Assembly: GCF_000372405.1 (NCBI RefSeq)
Contig: NZ_AQVC01000014.1
Location: 129 to 50,384, forward strand
DNA from: Porphyromonas somerae DSM 23386
Lineage (GTDB): Bacteria > Bacteroidota > Bacteroidia > Bacteroidales > Porphyromonadaceae
DNA length: 50,256 nucleotides
Direction of reading: 5' to 3'
Part shown: piece by piece, positions 31,285-41,909 of the stretch
Layout of the letters: each line of letters begins with the position of its first letter
Numbering within the stretch: the first letter of the stretch is position 1
Notes under the pieces: generated by a model
What the model was told of the DNA's origin: nothing
Database searches by the model: none
Seen by the model: only the letters and a program-made list of their open reading frames with translations
Program-made: the position numbers and the translations under genes

Positions 31285-31623
31285 GGTATGCCCTTTTTGG
31301 GCGGTGCCTGATCGGACAGGTCTGACGACCGATAGAAGGTGACGCAAGGCTTTTTAATTTTGAGCCTGGTGGGGTGCCCAACTCACAAGGCGTCGAGGAA
31401 GATGGGGTATGGGGTTCTTCCCAGTTGGTCGGAGCTATCGCTCCTCCGACATGGGTGCTACAACAAATCGGATCTCCTCGGAGACCCTTGTAGTGGGGAG
31501 GGTGGTGGAGTTTATTTTTTTGAGTGGTGTGGTATTTGTAGGTGGTATCAACTTTTTTTGGTACCTTTAAGCATTGGAAGTTTTTAGGACTTATGAATTA
31601 AGTGTTTTTTAGGAGAACTCTCT
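31285..31623. other. 339-nt intergenic region clpX to recQ with stem-loops
   Basis: No gene recognised. Stem-loops: GCCC-TTTTT-GGGC just after clpX; GTCGGAG/CTCCGAC (31428-31434 with 31444-31450); CTACAA/TTGTAG (31458-31463 with 31488-31493) enclosing GGATCTCC/GGAGACCC with one mismatch. TACCTTTA at 31562-31569 is a near-match -7 element for recQ. Confidence 0.5.
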
Positions 31624-33831
31624 ATGAATGCTCTAGATACTATTGATAGCCAATTGAAAGCTAAATTGTTTAAGGTGTTGAAGCAGTTTTTTGGCTTTGA
31701 TGCCTTTAAGGACTTGCAATTTGAAATCATCAGCAGTGTATTGGGGGGGCAAGACACCTTTGTCTTGATGCCCACTGGTGGTGGAAAGTCGCTCTGCTAT
31801 CAATTGCCTGCTCTAGTATTAGAGGGGACGGCTATCATCATCTCTCCATTGATTGCCTTGATGAAAAATCAGGTAGATGCATTGCGTGCCAATGCAAGTG
31901 ATGAGAGGATTGTGCATTTTATGAATTCCTCTCTCTCTAAAGCTCAGTTAGAGCAGGTGCATGATGACCTGAGAAGTGGGGTGACGAAGATGCTTTATGT
32001 GGCACCTGAGAGCCTGACAAAGAAAGAAAATGTGGATCTGCTGCATGAGATTAACGTCTCATTTTATGCCGTAGATGAGGCACACTGTATTTCGGAGTGG
32101 GGTCATGACTTTCGCCCAGAGTATCGAAGGATACGAGAGGTGGTGGAGGAGATTATGGTACGCCCGATTATCGCTCTTACCGCTACTGCCACGCCTGTGG
32201 TGCAGGAGGATATCATTAAGTGCTTGGAGATGAAGCAGCCCAATATCTTTATGAGCTCTTTTAACCGTCCCAATCTGTACTATGAGGTACGGAAAAAGGA
32301 TGAGGATATTGATAAGGATATCATTAAGTTTATTAAAGCACATGAGGGTAAGACCGGCATCGTATACTGTATGAGCCGGCGTAAGGTGGAGCTATTTGCA
32401 GAGGTGCTGAAAACGAATGGCATCAAGGCGATGGCTTACCATGCGGGTATGGAGAGTGGGGTGCGTGCAGAGGCACAAGACTCCTTTATCAGTGAGGATA
32501 TTGATGTGATTGTAGCTACCATCGCATTTGGCATGGGGATTGACAAGCCCGATGTGCGATATGTGATCCACTATGATATCCCGAAAAGCTTGGAAAGCTA
32601 CTATCAGGAGACGGGAAGGGCGGGGAGAGATGGAGGCGAAGGAATTTGCATTGCATACTACTGCGATGAGGATATTCAGAAGCTCCGAAAGCTCTTACAG
32701 AGCAAAAACAAAAGTAATAATGAGCGTGAGGTGGGTCGCCAGCTACTTGATGAGATCACTGGCTATGCGACCTCTCCGATATGTCGAAGAAAGTATATAC
32801 TACATTATTTCGGTGAAAAGTATCATTTTGATAATTGTCATAACTGCGATAATTGTTTGAGTCATAGAAAATCTGTGGAAGCAAAAAATGAATTACGATC
32901 TATTCTTCAGGCAATTAAGAGCTTGAAGGAGGAATTTAAGACAGAGTATATTATCAACTTTGTAATGGGTGTGGATAGTGCCGATATTGAGAACTTTTGC
33001 CACACCGAATTAGAAGAGTTTGGCTGCTGTAGTGATATGGAGGTGGAGGTGGTTGAAACGATCCTACAGCAAGCTCTGATTGATGGTTATATTGAGAAGG
33101 ATGTAGAGCGTTTTGGCGTGGTGGAGCTCACCAAAAAGGGGAAAACCTTTATCAAGAGCCCAAAATCTTTCCAGATACATATAGAGGATGATGATGACTT
33201 AGAGATCCCCACAGAGGAGAGTGCTACTGGAGGCGCAGGAGTGGCTGATCCACAGTTATTCTCAATTCTAAAAGACCTGAGAAAGAAGATGGCGAAGCAG
33301 TTGGATCTGCCTCCCTATGTGATTTTTCAGGAATCGAGCCTACAGGATATGGCTACCTTTTATCCTATCAATGAAATGGAGCTCCAGAATATTTCGGGGG
33401 TAGGACTGAGTAAGGCAAAGAAGTATGGCAAGCCATTTTTGGAGGTCATTAGTGAGTATGTACATGATAATGAAATAGACCGCCCTGAAGATATCCGTAT
33501 TCGTACGGTGCCTAATAAGTCGAAGCTAAAGGTCTCTATCGTGCAAATGATCGACCGAAAGGTATCCCTAGAGGATATTGCCAATACTTACAATCTCGAC
33601 TTTCCCGAATTGCTCAGTGAGCTGGAGGCAATCGTATATAGCGGCACGAAAATCAATATCAACTACTTTATTAGTGATGTAATGGAGGAGGAGGCTATTG
33701 ATGAGATCTTTGACTATTTCAAGCACTCAGTGACGGATGATATTGAGACGGCTATGAGTGAATTGGGAGTATATGAAGAGGAGGAGATAAGGCTGATTAG
33801 AGTGAAGTTTATTTCGGAGATGGCGAACTAA
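31624..33831 (+). CDS. recQ: ATP-dependent DNA helicase RecQ
   Basis: 3'-5' helicase for recombination and fork repair, 735 aa. Walker A is MPTGGGKSLCYQ (49-60), the DEAH box VDEAHCISEWGHDFRPEYR (150-168), motif III LTATATP and motif VI YQETGRAGRDG. An RQC zinc site (ICRRKYILHYFG...CHNCDNC) is followed by a winged helix and an HRDC domain (about 545-620). A further C-terminal helical region with SLEDIANTYNLDF resembles the helix-turn-helix found at the end of many Bacteroidetes RecQ proteins. It heads the cluster with DUF3298, rsmG and an MBL gene. Confidence 0.97.
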   Translation: MNALDTIDSQLKAKLFKVLKQFFGFDAFKDLQFEIISSVLGGQDTFVLMPTGGGKSLCYQLPALVLEGTAIIISPLIALMKNQVDALRANASDERIVHFMNSSLSKAQLEQVHDDLRSGVTKMLYVAPESLTKKENVDLLHEINVSFYAVDEAHCISEWGHDFRPEYRRIREVVEEIMVRPIIALTATATPVVQEDIIKCLEMKQPNIFMSSFNRPNLYYEVRKKDEDIDKDIIKFIKAHEGKTGIVYCMSRRKVELFAEVLKTNGIKAMAYHAGMESGVRAEAQDSFISEDIDVIVATIAFGMGIDKPDVRYVIHYDIPKSLESYYQETGRAGRDGGEGICIAYYCDEDIQKLRKLLQSKNKSNNEREVGRQLLDEITGYATSPICRRKYILHYFGEKYHFDNCHNCDNCLSHRKSVEAKNELRSILQAIKSLKEEFKTEYIINFVMGVDSADIENFCHTELEEFGCCSDMEVEVVETILQQALIDGYIEKDVERFGVVELTKKGKTFIKSPKSFQIHIEDDDDLEIPTEESATGGAGVADPQLFSILKDLRKKMAKQLDLPPYVIFQESSLQDMATFYPINEMELQNISGVGLSKAKKYGKPFLEVISEYVHDNEIDRPEDIRIRTVPNKSKLKVSIVQMIDRKVSLEDIANTYNLDFPELLSELEAIVYSGTKININYFISDVMEEEAIDEIFDYFKHSVTDDIETAMSELGVYEEEEIRLIRVKFISEMAN

Positions 33832-33836
33832 GTTAT

Positions 33837-34715
33837 ATGAAAGGAAATAGGGTAATTGGGGCGCTGGTGGGGACTTTATTGCTAGCCCAAGTTTCTTGTA
33901 CGAAAAGTAAGCAGATTGATTCGCTTGACGGCTTGGTTACTTGGGAGGCTGTAGAGGCATCGACTGAGTATATTGACCCTTACGTGCTTGAAGAGTGGGA
34001 AGGCGATGATGCCATGCCATCGTGTAAAGTAGATATAAAAATGTCGTATCCGACTTTTTCGGATAATAACTATACCGAGATACAAGACAGCTTGGTAAAG
34101 TCTATAGCGCAGCGAATTTACCCGGCTCCTTTGGAAGACTTTTCAAAAGAGGGAGTCAAGGCTCATCTCGAAAAGTATGTGGAAGAGCAGGTGGGAGATT
34201 ATAAGCTCGACTTAGAGCAGGCTAAAAAGCTCAACTTTGATGTTGGCTCCTACAGCGTTTTCAGCCGAGAGTATGAGTATAGCGATAGTATTACTTATTC
34301 GGAGCATGGTATTTTGTCTTTGATTTCGAAGACAATTGAATACTCAGGTGGCGCACATGCCAATCAGTTCGCTTCTACCCTTAATTATAATCTAAATGAT
34401 AAGGCATTAATTACTGTTTCGTCGCTATTCAAGGAGCCTAATGATGAGGATTTGCTCGACTTGTTATTTAATGCTTTGATGCACTCTTTTGAGGTGGAAA
34501 CACGTGAAGAACTTGAGTATAAGGGGGTCTTCAATTATCATGCCTTAGAAGTGACCAATAATCTCTATTTTGATAAGGATGGCATTACGTTTTACTACAA
34601 TCCATACGAATTGGCTACTTACTCAACTGGTCCGATAGAGTTGCATCTATCTTACGACGAATTGGCCCCTTACTTTACTAATGAATACAAGAGACTTGGA
34701 AAGCATGGCGAGTGA
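33837..34715 (+). CDS. DUF3298/DUF4163-type lipoprotein
   Basis: 292 aa with a signal sequence MKGNRVIGALVGTLLLAQVSC; the cysteine after LLAQVS is a likely lipidation site although the box is not canonical. The mature part has an N-terminal DUF4163-like segment and the DUF3298 signatures YSGGAHANQFASTLNYNL and FYYNPYELATYSTGPIEL. This fold occurs in RsiV-type anti-sigma factors and PdaC-like proteins and can bind lysozyme or peptidoglycan-related ligands; no sigma factor is nearby. It follows recQ by 5 nt and overlaps rsmG. Confidence 0.85.
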   Translation: MKGNRVIGALVGTLLLAQVSCTKSKQIDSLDGLVTWEAVEASTEYIDPYVLEEWEGDDAMPSCKVDIKMSYPTFSDNNYTEIQDSLVKSIAQRIYPAPLEDFSKEGVKAHLEKYVEEQVGDYKLDLEQAKKLNFDVGSYSVFSREYEYSDSITYSEHGILSLISKTIEYSGGAHANQFASTLNYNLNDKALITVSSLFKEPNDEDLLDLLFNALMHSFEVETREELEYKGVFNYHALEVTNNLYFDKDGITFYYNPYELATYSTGPIELHLSYDELAPYFTNEYKRLGKHGE

Positions 34716-35352
34716 AATAAGGGAGGTAATTGGAAGGTATTTCCCCAATCTTTCGGAGAAGCAGTGGGAGCAGCTGGAGGCACTTCCAGCACTTTATAAG
34801 GAATGGAACGAAAAGATCAATGTGATCTCACGGAAGGATATTGATAATCTAGTGGTTAATCATATTCTGCACTCTATGAGTATCGGTTTGTATACCGATT
34901 TCAAGCCGATGACCGCTATTCTAGACGTAGGTACGGGGGGCGGTTTGCCTGGAATTCCTTTGGCTATCCTGTTCCCCGAATGCCAATTTACGCTTATTGA
35001 TAGCATCGGCAAGAAAGTGAAAGTGGCAACAAGTATTAAAGAGGCTATAGGGCTAAGAAATACTTTGGTGCTACAATCGAGGGCTGAAGATATGGGAGCA
35101 GGGTTCTTTGATTTTATCGTTAGTCGTGCAGCGATGCCTATGAAGAATCTAGTTCGTATTGGAGAGGATATCATTGATACGAGCGACCAATCTAATACCT
35201 TGAGAAATGGGGTGATTGCGCTCAAAGGCGGTGATCTTACGGAGGAGCTAAAGCCATTTCGCAAGTCGATTAAGGAGGTGGAACTGAGTACTTATTTGCC
35301 AGATTTGCCTTTTTTTGAGACGAAGAAGATAGTTTATTACCCTGTTAGATAA
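34705..35352 (+). CDS. rsmG: 16S rRNA (guanine-527-N7)-methyltransferase
   Basis: SAM-dependent methyltransferase for G527 of 16S rRNA, 215 aa from the ATG at 34705 (MASEIREVIGRYFPNLSEKQWEQL), chosen because family members begin a few residues before the RYFP segment; the ATG at 34681 is also open. SAM motif I is DVGTGGGLPGIPLAILFP, then FTLIDSIGKKVKVA and IVSRAAMP, all typical of RsmG/GidB. The start overlaps the end of the DUF3298 gene by 11 nt. Confidence 0.95.
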   Translation: MASEIREVIGRYFPNLSEKQWEQLEALPALYKEWNEKINVISRKDIDNLVVNHILHSMSIGLYTDFKPMTAILDVGTGGGLPGIPLAILFPECQFTLIDSIGKKVKVATSIKEAIGLRNTLVLQSRAEDMGAGFFDFIVSRAAMPMKNLVRIGEDIIDTSDQSNTLRNGVIALKGGDLTEELKPFRKSIKEVELSTYLPDLPFFETKKIVYYPVR

Positions 35353-35360
35353 TCTCTATT

Positions 35361-35984
35361 ATGCTACAATATAAGCGGTTTACGGTGAATATGGTACAGG
35401 TCAATTCCTACCTTCTATGGGATGAGACCAATATTGCTTGTATCATTGACCCTGGCTTTTCGAATGAAAGGGAGTGCCAAATGCTCTGCAACTTTATGGA
35501 ACAACACCAGTTGCAACTGGAGCGGTCGTTGGCGACGCACTTGCACTTTGACCATGTGCTAGGGGCAAGGTTTATAGAGGAGCACTTCGGGATTGAAACG
35601 GAAGCGACTTCGCTCGAGATTTCGCGTCTCCCTTCTATTGAGCAGCAATTAGTGGCCTTTGGTATTCCTGCCGAGGAAGGTAGTTTTTCTTTTACTCCAA
35701 AGCCGTTGAAGGGCTCTGTGCACTTCGGTAATACGACGCTGGAGGTGCTGAAGACCCCTGGACACTCGCCAGGGCATGTGACTTTTTACGACTCCACTAG
35801 TGGGGTAATGCTCTGCGGTGATGTGCTATTTAAGAATGGAATGGGGCGCTATGACTTATGGGGTGGAGATTATGGCACGTTGATGAACTCAATAGGCCAA
35901 TTACTGCAATTACCAGAGGAGACGGTGGTGCTATCGGGGCATGGTCCAGAGACAACGATTAAGGCAGAAAGAGCTAATTTTTGA
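35361..35984 (+). CDS. Metallo-beta-lactamase-fold hydrolase, glyoxalase II-like
   Basis: 207 aa. The metal motif THLHFDHVLGARF (HxHxDH) lies at about 60-72, with the downstream metal ligands in TPGHSPGHVTFYD, LCGDVLF and LSGHGPET. It is short compared with true glyoxalase II and lacks its C-terminal domain, so it belongs to the YcbL-like group of thioesterases or uncharacterised hydrolases. It begins LQYKRFTVNMVQVNSYLLWDE, the family N-terminus. It lies 8 nt after rsmG and 68 nt before gcvP. Confidence 0.9.
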   Translation: MLQYKRFTVNMVQVNSYLLWDETNIACIIDPGFSNERECQMLCNFMEQHQLQLERSLATHLHFDHVLGARFIEEHFGIETEATSLEISRLPSIEQQLVAFGIPAEEGSFSFTPKPLKGSVHFGNTTLEVLKTPGHSPGHVTFYDSTSGVMLCGDVLFKNGMGRYDLWGGDYGTLMNSIGQLLQLPEETVVLSGHGPETTIKAERANF

Positions 35985-36052
35985 ACACAACAATAAGAGG
36001 CCTAAATCTGTTATATAACTGATGACAAACAACACTTTACAAGATAAAACAA

Positions 36053-38908
36053 ATGCGTATGAACACCAATGATTTTACAATTCGTCACGTGGGGGTAACC
36101 AACCACGATGATGAGCAGAAGATGCTGAAGAGCATCGGGGTAGAGAGCATTGATAAGCTCTTAGACAAAGTTTATCCTGCAAATATTAGGCTCAAAGAGG
36201 AGCTGGACCTACCTGAGCCTATGACGGAGCGGGAGCTGATAGAGCATATCAATGAACTCGGACAGAAAAACAAGGTATTTACCTCTTATATCGGTATGGG
36301 ATGGTATGATACCTATACACCAGCTGTTATCCAGCGTAATGTGCTTGAGAATCCAGGGTATTACACCTCTTATACTCCTTATCAGGCAGAGGTTTCTCAA
36401 GGTCGCCTTGAGGCTCTATTTAACTTCCAGACCGTGATTACGGAGCTTACAGGCCTTCCTCTAACCAATTGCTCGCTACTAGATGAAGCTACTTCTGGTG
36501 CGGAGGCTGCCTCTATGTTGTTGAATATTAGAAGTAGAAAGCGTAAAAATGCTAATAAGCTGTTTATTGCCGAGGATCTATTCCTCTCTACGAAGGGTGT
36601 GATCCGTACTCGTGCAGCCCGCTGGAATGTTGAGGTAGTAGAGGGTAAGGCTTCTGACTTTAACTTCGCAGAGGACTACTTTGGTGCTATCGTACAATAT
36701 ACTAATGACCACGGTGAGATAAAGGACTATAAGGAGTTTATCGCAAAAGCTAAGGAGAAGGAGATTAAGGTGGCTGTGGCTGCAGACCTTATGTCGCTCG
36801 TGCTGCTCACTCCTCCAGGTGAGATTGGCGCGGACATTGTCTTTGGCTCAGCTCAGAGGTTTGGAGTGCCTATGTACTTCGGAGGTCCTTCTGCTGGGTA
36901 TTTGGCTTCTACCGATGAGTACAAGCGTGTAATTCCAGGGCGTATTGTAGGTATCTCTAAGGATCCTAATGGAAAGAATGTTTTCCGCCTAGCACTACAG
37001 ACGCGTGAGCAGCATATCAAGCGTGAAAGAGCCACCTCAAATATCTGTACAGCACAGGCTTTGCTCGCCACGATGAGTTCTTTCTATGCTGTGTATCATG
37101 GCCCTGAAGGCCTTAAGGATATAGCTGGCCGAATCCATACTTATGCTGTAGTACTCAGCAAAACACTAGCTAAAATGGGCTATACTCAGTCCAACAAGCA
37201 ATTCTTTGATACCCTTTATATCACTGGGTTGAGCAAAGATGAGCAAAGCAAGATTAGGGAGATTGCTCTTGATTGCCAAGTAAACTTCAGGTACTATGAG
37301 GATGGGGCGATTGGTATTAGTGTAGATGAGACAACACTGCTATCCGACCTTGGTACTCTATACTATATTTTTGCTACTGCTAAGGGTATTGAGGTGCCTA
37401 CGCCTGAGTTACCAAATGAGTACATTCAAGTGGAGGATCAGTTCCGTAGGACCAGCGACTTCCTACAGTTTGAGGTATTCCAAAAGTACCATACTGAGAC
37501 GGAGCTGATGCGCTACATTAAGCGGCTAGAGAAGAGGGATATTTCTCTAGCACAGAGTATGATCTCTTTGGGCTCTTGTACTATGAAGCTCAATGCTGCT
37601 GCAGAGCTCTTTATCCTCTCTAATCCTCAATTTGCCTTTATCCACCCTTATGCTCCTGCAGATCAGACGGAGGGGTATATTGAAATGCTAGATAATACAG
37701 CCAGCTTGCTAGGTACTATCACGGGTCTACCAGGAGTGTCGTTTATGCCAAATTCTGGTGCGGCTGGTGAGTACTCAGGTATTCGTGTCATAACTGAGTA
37801 TCTCAAGGCTCAGGGAGAGACTCAGCGTGACCTTATCATACTGCCAGCCTCAGCACACGGTACCAACCCTGCTACAGCATCATTGGCAGGTTATGAGATT
37901 ATCATTGCCGATACGGATGCCGATGGTAATATTGATGTGGATGACTTCGTGAAGAAGGCTACGGATAATAAAGACCGCTTGGCTGCAACTATGATTACCT
38001 ATCCTAGTACCCATGGTATCTTTGAGGCAGAAATACGTAAGTTGATTGATACGGTACATGAGTGTGGTGCCCTGGTATATATGGACGGTGCCAATATGAA
38101 TGCACAGGTCGGTTATACCAATCCTGGATTTATGGGTGCTGATGTATGCCACCTCAATCTGCATAAAACCTTTGCTATACCTCACGGAGGTGGCGGTCCA
38201 GGCGAGGGTCCAATATGCGTTACTGAGAAGCTAAAGCCTTATTTGCCAAGCCACGCTGTAGCTTATGGGCACGACTTTATCCCTGTAGCTGCTGCTCCAT
38301 TTGGTAGTGCTGCAATTGTGGGAATTACCTATGCCTACATCCGTATGCTAGGTCGTGAGGGTCTAAAGCGTGCAACCAGTACAGCAATCCTCAATGCCAA
38401 CTATATGGCGTCTAGGCTGAAGGACACTTATGGTATTACTTATAGTGGACATACTGGCTATGTAGGTCACGAGCTGATTCTTGAGTGCCGCAAGGTGAAG
38501 GAGATGAGCGGTATTGACGAAAATGATATCGCTAAGCGTCTGATGGACTTTAATTACCATGCACCTACGCTATCATTCCCAGTTCACGGTACACTGATGA
38601 TTGAGCCTACCGAGAGTGAGTCGCTTGCTGAGCTAGATCGCTTTATCAGTGTGCTGGAAACGATTTGGGATGAAATCCAAGAAGTGGCTAATGGTACTGC
38701 CGATAAGGAGGATAACGTTTTGAAGAATTCTCCTCACCCACTTTACGAGGTGGCTGGTGATAATTGGACCCATCCATATTCACGTGAAAAGGCTGCCTTT
38801 GCACTACCATATCTAAAGGATGATAAGTATTGGACTAATGTGGGAAGAGCAGATAATGGATTTGGTGACCGCAACCTTGTTGCTACCTATTCATGCTGTG
38901 AGTTTTAG
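36053..38908 (+). CDS. gcvP: Glycine dehydrogenase (P protein, full-length)
   Basis: PLP-dependent decarboxylase of the glycine cleavage system, 951 aa, the single-chain form (alpha and beta halves fused). It begins with the family segment NDFTIRHVGVTNHDDEQKML; the second ATG (36059) is an equally possible start. Glycine-binding loop STHGIFE, PLP Lys705 in NLHKTFAIPHGGGGPG. The C-terminal half keeps HPYSREKAAFALP. No gcvT or gcvH is adjacent, and no glycine riboswitch is visible in the 68 nt upstream. It may be read from the recQ-rsmG-MBL transcript. A terminator follows. Confidence 0.97.
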   Translation: MRMNTNDFTIRHVGVTNHDDEQKMLKSIGVESIDKLLDKVYPANIRLKEELDLPEPMTERELIEHINELGQKNKVFTSYIGMGWYDTYTPAVIQRNVLENPGYYTSYTPYQAEVSQGRLEALFNFQTVITELTGLPLTNCSLLDEATSGAEAASMLLNIRSRKRKNANKLFIAEDLFLSTKGVIRTRAARWNVEVVEGKASDFNFAEDYFGAIVQYTNDHGEIKDYKEFIAKAKEKEIKVAVAADLMSLVLLTPPGEIGADIVFGSAQRFGVPMYFGGPSAGYLASTDEYKRVIPGRIVGISKDPNGKNVFRLALQTREQHIKRERATSNICTAQALLATMSSFYAVYHGPEGLKDIAGRIHTYAVVLSKTLAKMGYTQSNKQFFDTLYITGLSKDEQSKIREIALDCQVNFRYYEDGAIGISVDETTLLSDLGTLYYIFATAKGIEVPTPELPNEYIQVEDQFRRTSDFLQFEVFQKYHTETELMRYIKRLEKRDISLAQSMISLGSCTMKLNAAAELFILSNPQFAFIHPYAPADQTEGYIEMLDNTASLLGTITGLPGVSFMPNSGAAGEYSGIRVITEYLKAQGETQRDLIILPASAHGTNPATASLAGYEIIIADTDADGNIDVDDFVKKATDNKDRLAATMITYPSTHGIFEAEIRKLIDTVHECGALVYMDGANMNAQVGYTNPGFMGADVCHLNLHKTFAIPHGGGGPGEGPICVTEKLKPYLPSHAVAYGHDFIPVAAAPFGSAAIVGITYAYIRMLGREGLKRATSTAILNANYMASRLKDTYGITYSGHTGYVGHELILECRKVKEMSGIDENDIAKRLMDFNYHAPTLSFPVHGTLMIEPTESESLAELDRFISVLETIWDEIQEVANGTADKEDNVLKNSPHPLYEVAGDNWTHPYSREKAAFALPYLKDDKYWTNVGRADNGFGDRNLVATYSCCEF

Positions 38909-38940
38909 TCCGTATCTTTGGACGTAATAACTATACTGAT

Positions 38941-38980
38941 ATTTAGGGGCAAGGCAGAAATGCTTTGCCCCTAAATTTGT
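38941..38980 (+). terminator. Terminator after gcvP
   Basis: Arms ATTTAGGGGCAAGGCA (38941-38956) and TGCTTTGCCCCTAAAT (38961-38976), 16 bp with one G-U, GAAA loop, then TTGTTTA. Confidence 0.85.
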
Positions 38981-39030
38981 TTATGCATTTTATTGAGCCC
39001 CAAACATTAGGCAATACAAGCTGAATTGAG

Positions 39031-39038
39031 TAACTTTG
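39031..39038 (+). promoter_or_regulatory. Promoter -7 element for the leuS operon
   Basis: TAACTTTG, a perfect TAnnTTTG match, giving a leader of about 45 nt before the leuS ATG. Confidence 0.6.
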
Positions 39039-39090
39039 CACAATAATTGTAGGGGAGTGTGATTTTGTTTTTTCGGATGTAATAAATGAT

Positions 39091-41883
39091 ATGGAGTACA
39101 AGTTTACAGAGATAGAAAACAAGTGGCAACAGTATTGGAAGGAGCACAAGATATACAAGGTGACTGAGGAGGGCTCTAAACCTAAGTTTTATATCTTGGA
39201 TATGTTTCCTTATCCCTCTGGAGCTGGATTACATGTGGGACATCCACTCGGGTATATTGCCAGTGACATCCTAAGTCGATATATGCGACATAAAGGGTAT
39301 AATGTACTCCACCCTATGGGTTACGACGCCTTTGGTTTGCCAGCTGAGCAGTATGCTATTCAGACAGGGCAACACCCAGAAAAGACGACTCAAATTAATA
39401 GCAAGAGGTATCGTGAGCAACTTGATAGCATCGGCTTTAGCTATGATTGGAGTAGGGAGGTGATGACTTGCGATCCAAAGTTTTATAAGTGGACTCAATG
39501 GGCATTCATTGAAATGTTTGAAAGCTACTATGATAATGTCGCTGAAAAAGCCCAACCAATCACAGAGCTGATCAAGCACTTTGAGCAATGTGGTACGGAG
39601 GGGCTTGATGTGGCATGTAGCGAAGAGCTGAGTTTTACTTCAGATGAATGGCGTTCTAAGAGTGAAATCGAGCAGCAAGAGGTGCTGATGAACTATCGTA
39701 TCGCCTATCAAGGTGAAACGATGGTGAATTGGTGCGCTGGTCTTGGAACGGTACTTGCCAATGACGAGGTAAGCGAAGGCCTTTCAGTACGTGGTGGCTT
39801 TCCCGTAGAGCAAAAGCTGATGAAGCAATGGCAATTGCGCGTATCGGCTTATGCCAATAGATTACTTGAGGGGCTGAACAAACTGGAATGGAGCAACTCT
39901 CTGAAGGAGACTCAAAGGAATTGGATTGGCAAGTCTTCAGGAGCGTTGGTGCAATTCCAGCTCCAAGATTGCTCGGAGGCTATCACAGTATTCACCACAC
40001 GACCTGATACACTTTTTGGTGTGACCTTTATGGTATTGGCTCCTGAGAGTGAATTGGTAAGTAAGGTGACCACTCCTGAGCAGGCTGAGCAGGTACAGGA
40101 ATACCTGGATAGGACCAAGAAGCGTACTGAGAGAGAGAGAATGATTGACCACTCTGTGAGCGGTGTCTTCAGTGGAGGGTATGCGATTCACCCAGTCACT
40201 AAGTCTCCTATCCCAATTTGGATAAGCGACTATGTACTGGCGGGTTATGGTACTGGTGCGGTGATGGCGGTGCCAGGCCACGATACAAGAGACTTTGCTT
40301 TTGCTAAGCACTTTGAGCTACCAATTATTCCTGTAGTGAAGCCTAAAGGTGTTGAAATCGCCGAGGATCCTAATGAGTGGGAGGAGGCTGTAGATAGTCA
40401 AGAAGGGGTGATGATTAACTCCGACTTCCTTAATGGTTTAAAGGTGAAAGAAGCGATCTATAAAATGATCGACTTCTTACAGGCACAGAAGATAGGATGC
40501 CGTAAGGTTAACTATCGATTACGTGATGCTATATTTTCACGTCAGAGATATTGGGGCGAGCCTTTCCCTATCTACTATAAAGAGGGGATGCCCTATGCTT
40601 TGGACAAGAGCAAGTTGCCATTAATCTTGCCTGAAGTTGATAAGTTTTTACCTACAGATAGTGGTGAGCCACCACTCGGTAGAGCCAAGAATTGGACTAC
40701 AGAAGAGGGGTATCCGCTTGAGCTAAGCACTATGCCTGGCTTTGCAGGAAGCTCGGCATACTACCTCCGATATATGGACCCGCACAATGATACTGCTCTT
40801 GTTTCTAAGGAAAAAAATGAATATTGGAGGGAGGTAGATATCTATTTTGGTGGTTCCGAACACGCTACAGGTCACTTGATCTACAGCCGCTTTTGGAATA
40901 TGTTCCTTTACGACTTAGGCTATGTCTGCGAGGAAGAGCCCTTTAAGAAGTTAGTAAATCAGGGAATGATCCAAGGACGCTCCAACTACGTTTACCGTAT
41001 TAAAGGAAGCAATCAATATGTGAGCTTGAATAAAAAGAAGCAGTACGATGTACAGCCTATTCATGTGGATATCCATATTGTGCACAATGACCGCCTTGAT
41101 ATCGAAGCGTTCAGAAAGTCAAAGCCTGAATTTGCAGATGCAGAGTTTATCCTTGAGGATGATGGCACTTACATTTGCGGATTTGCCGTGGAGAAGATGA
41201 GTAAGTCGTACCTCAATGTGGTCAACCCCGATGATATTATTAGAGAATATGGGGCGGATACACTAAGAGTATACGAAATGTTTTTGGGGCCTTTGGACCA
41301 ATCCAAGCCTTGGGATACCAATGGTATTGACGGCGTCTTCAGATTTCTACGTCGTACCTATGCACTACTCTTTGATTCCAGTGACCAGCTCTCAATTTCT
41401 GATGATAAGCCGACTTCAAAGGAGTTGAAGGTGCTACATACTTGTATTATGAAGGTAAATCAAGGGCTTCAAAGCTACTCTTTCAACACCTGCGTAAGTG
41501 CCTTTATGATATGTATCAATGACCTCACCGCTCTTAAGTGCAATAACCGTAAGATATTGGAGGAGTTCACTGTGCTATTAGCACCATTTGCTCCGCACTT
41601 AGCGGAGGAGATGTGGCATCTGCTAGGCCATAATGAGAGTATTGTAGATGCTCCATATCCAGTACACAACGATGCTTATCTTAAGGAGAGTGAGATACAG
41701 TACCCGATCTCTTTCAACGGCAAGGTGCGTTTTCAGCTCACTCTTTCAGCAGAGATGAGCAAAGAACAAATTGAGGAGGAGGTACGCCAATCTCCGGAGC
41801 TAGAAAAATACTTAGACGGCAAGGCGATCGCTCGCATCATTGTGGTGCCTGGCCGAATAGTCAATATTGTTACCAGTAAATAA
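39091..41883 (+). CDS. leuS: Leucyl-tRNA synthetase
   Basis: Class I aminoacyl-tRNA synthetase that charges tRNA-Leu, 930 aa. The HIGH motif is HVGH (48-51, in [15 protein letters not shown]) and the KMSKS loop is at 702-706. The CP1 editing domain is complete, with [18 protein letters not shown] and [19 protein letters not shown]. Zinc-domain and anticodon regions are normal in length. It heads a six-gene + operon (leuS, YitT, rdgB, xseA, xseB, GH3) with its own promoter. Confidence 0.98.
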   Translation: MEYKFTEIENKWQQYWKEHKIYKVTEEGSKPKFYILDMFPYPSGAGLHVGHPLGYIASDILSRYMRHKGYNVLHPMGYDAFGLPAEQYAIQTGQHPEKTTQINSKRYREQLDSIGFSYDWSREVMTCDPKFYKWTQWAFIEMFESYYDNVAEKAQPITELIKHFEQCGTEGLDVACSEELSFTSDEWRSKSEIEQQEVLMNYRIAYQGETMVNWCAGLGTVLANDEVSEGLSVRGGFPVEQKLMKQWQLRVSAYANRLLEGLNKLEWSNSLKETQRNWIGKSSGALVQFQLQDCSEAITVFTTRPDTLFGVTFMVLAPESELVSKVTTPEQAEQVQEYLDRTKKRTERERMIDHSVSGVFSGGYAIHPVTKSPIPIWISDYVLAGYGTGAVMAVPGHDTRDFAFAKHFELPIIPVVKPKGVEIAEDPNEWEEAVDSQEGVMINSDFLNGLKVKEAIYKMIDFLQAQKIGCRKVNYRLRDAIFSRQRYWGEPFPIYYKEGMPYALDKSKLPLILPEVDKFLPTDSGEPPLGRAKNWTTEEGYPLELSTMPGFAGSSAYYLRYMDPHNDTALVSKEKNEYWREVDIYFGGSEHATGHLIYSRFWNMFLYDLGYVCEEEPFKKLVNQGMIQGRSNYVYRIKGSNQYVSLNKKKQYDVQPIHVDIHIVHNDRLDIEAFRKSKPEFADAEFILEDDGTYICGFAVEKMSKSYLNVVNPDDIIREYGADTLRVYEMFLGPLDQSKPWDTNGIDGVFRFLRRTYALLFDSSDQLSISDDKPTSKELKVLHTCIMKVNQGLQSYSFNTCVSAFMICINDLTALKCNNRKILEEFTVLLAPFAPHLAEEMWHLLGHNESIVDAPYPVHNDAYLKESEIQYPISFNGKVRFQLTLSAEMSKEQIEEEVRQSPELEKYLDGKAIARIIVVPGRIVNIVTSK

Positions 41884-41909
41884 ATTAACTTTCATATCAT
41901 AATAAGAAC

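Noticed and set aside
31339-31587. 82-aa + strand ORF between clpX and recQ
   Set aside because: Composition is dominated by the stem-loop sequences; no start signal and no family resemblance.
35985-36052. Glycine riboswitch upstream of gcvP
   Set aside because: The gap is only 68 nt and has none of the conserved paired segments.
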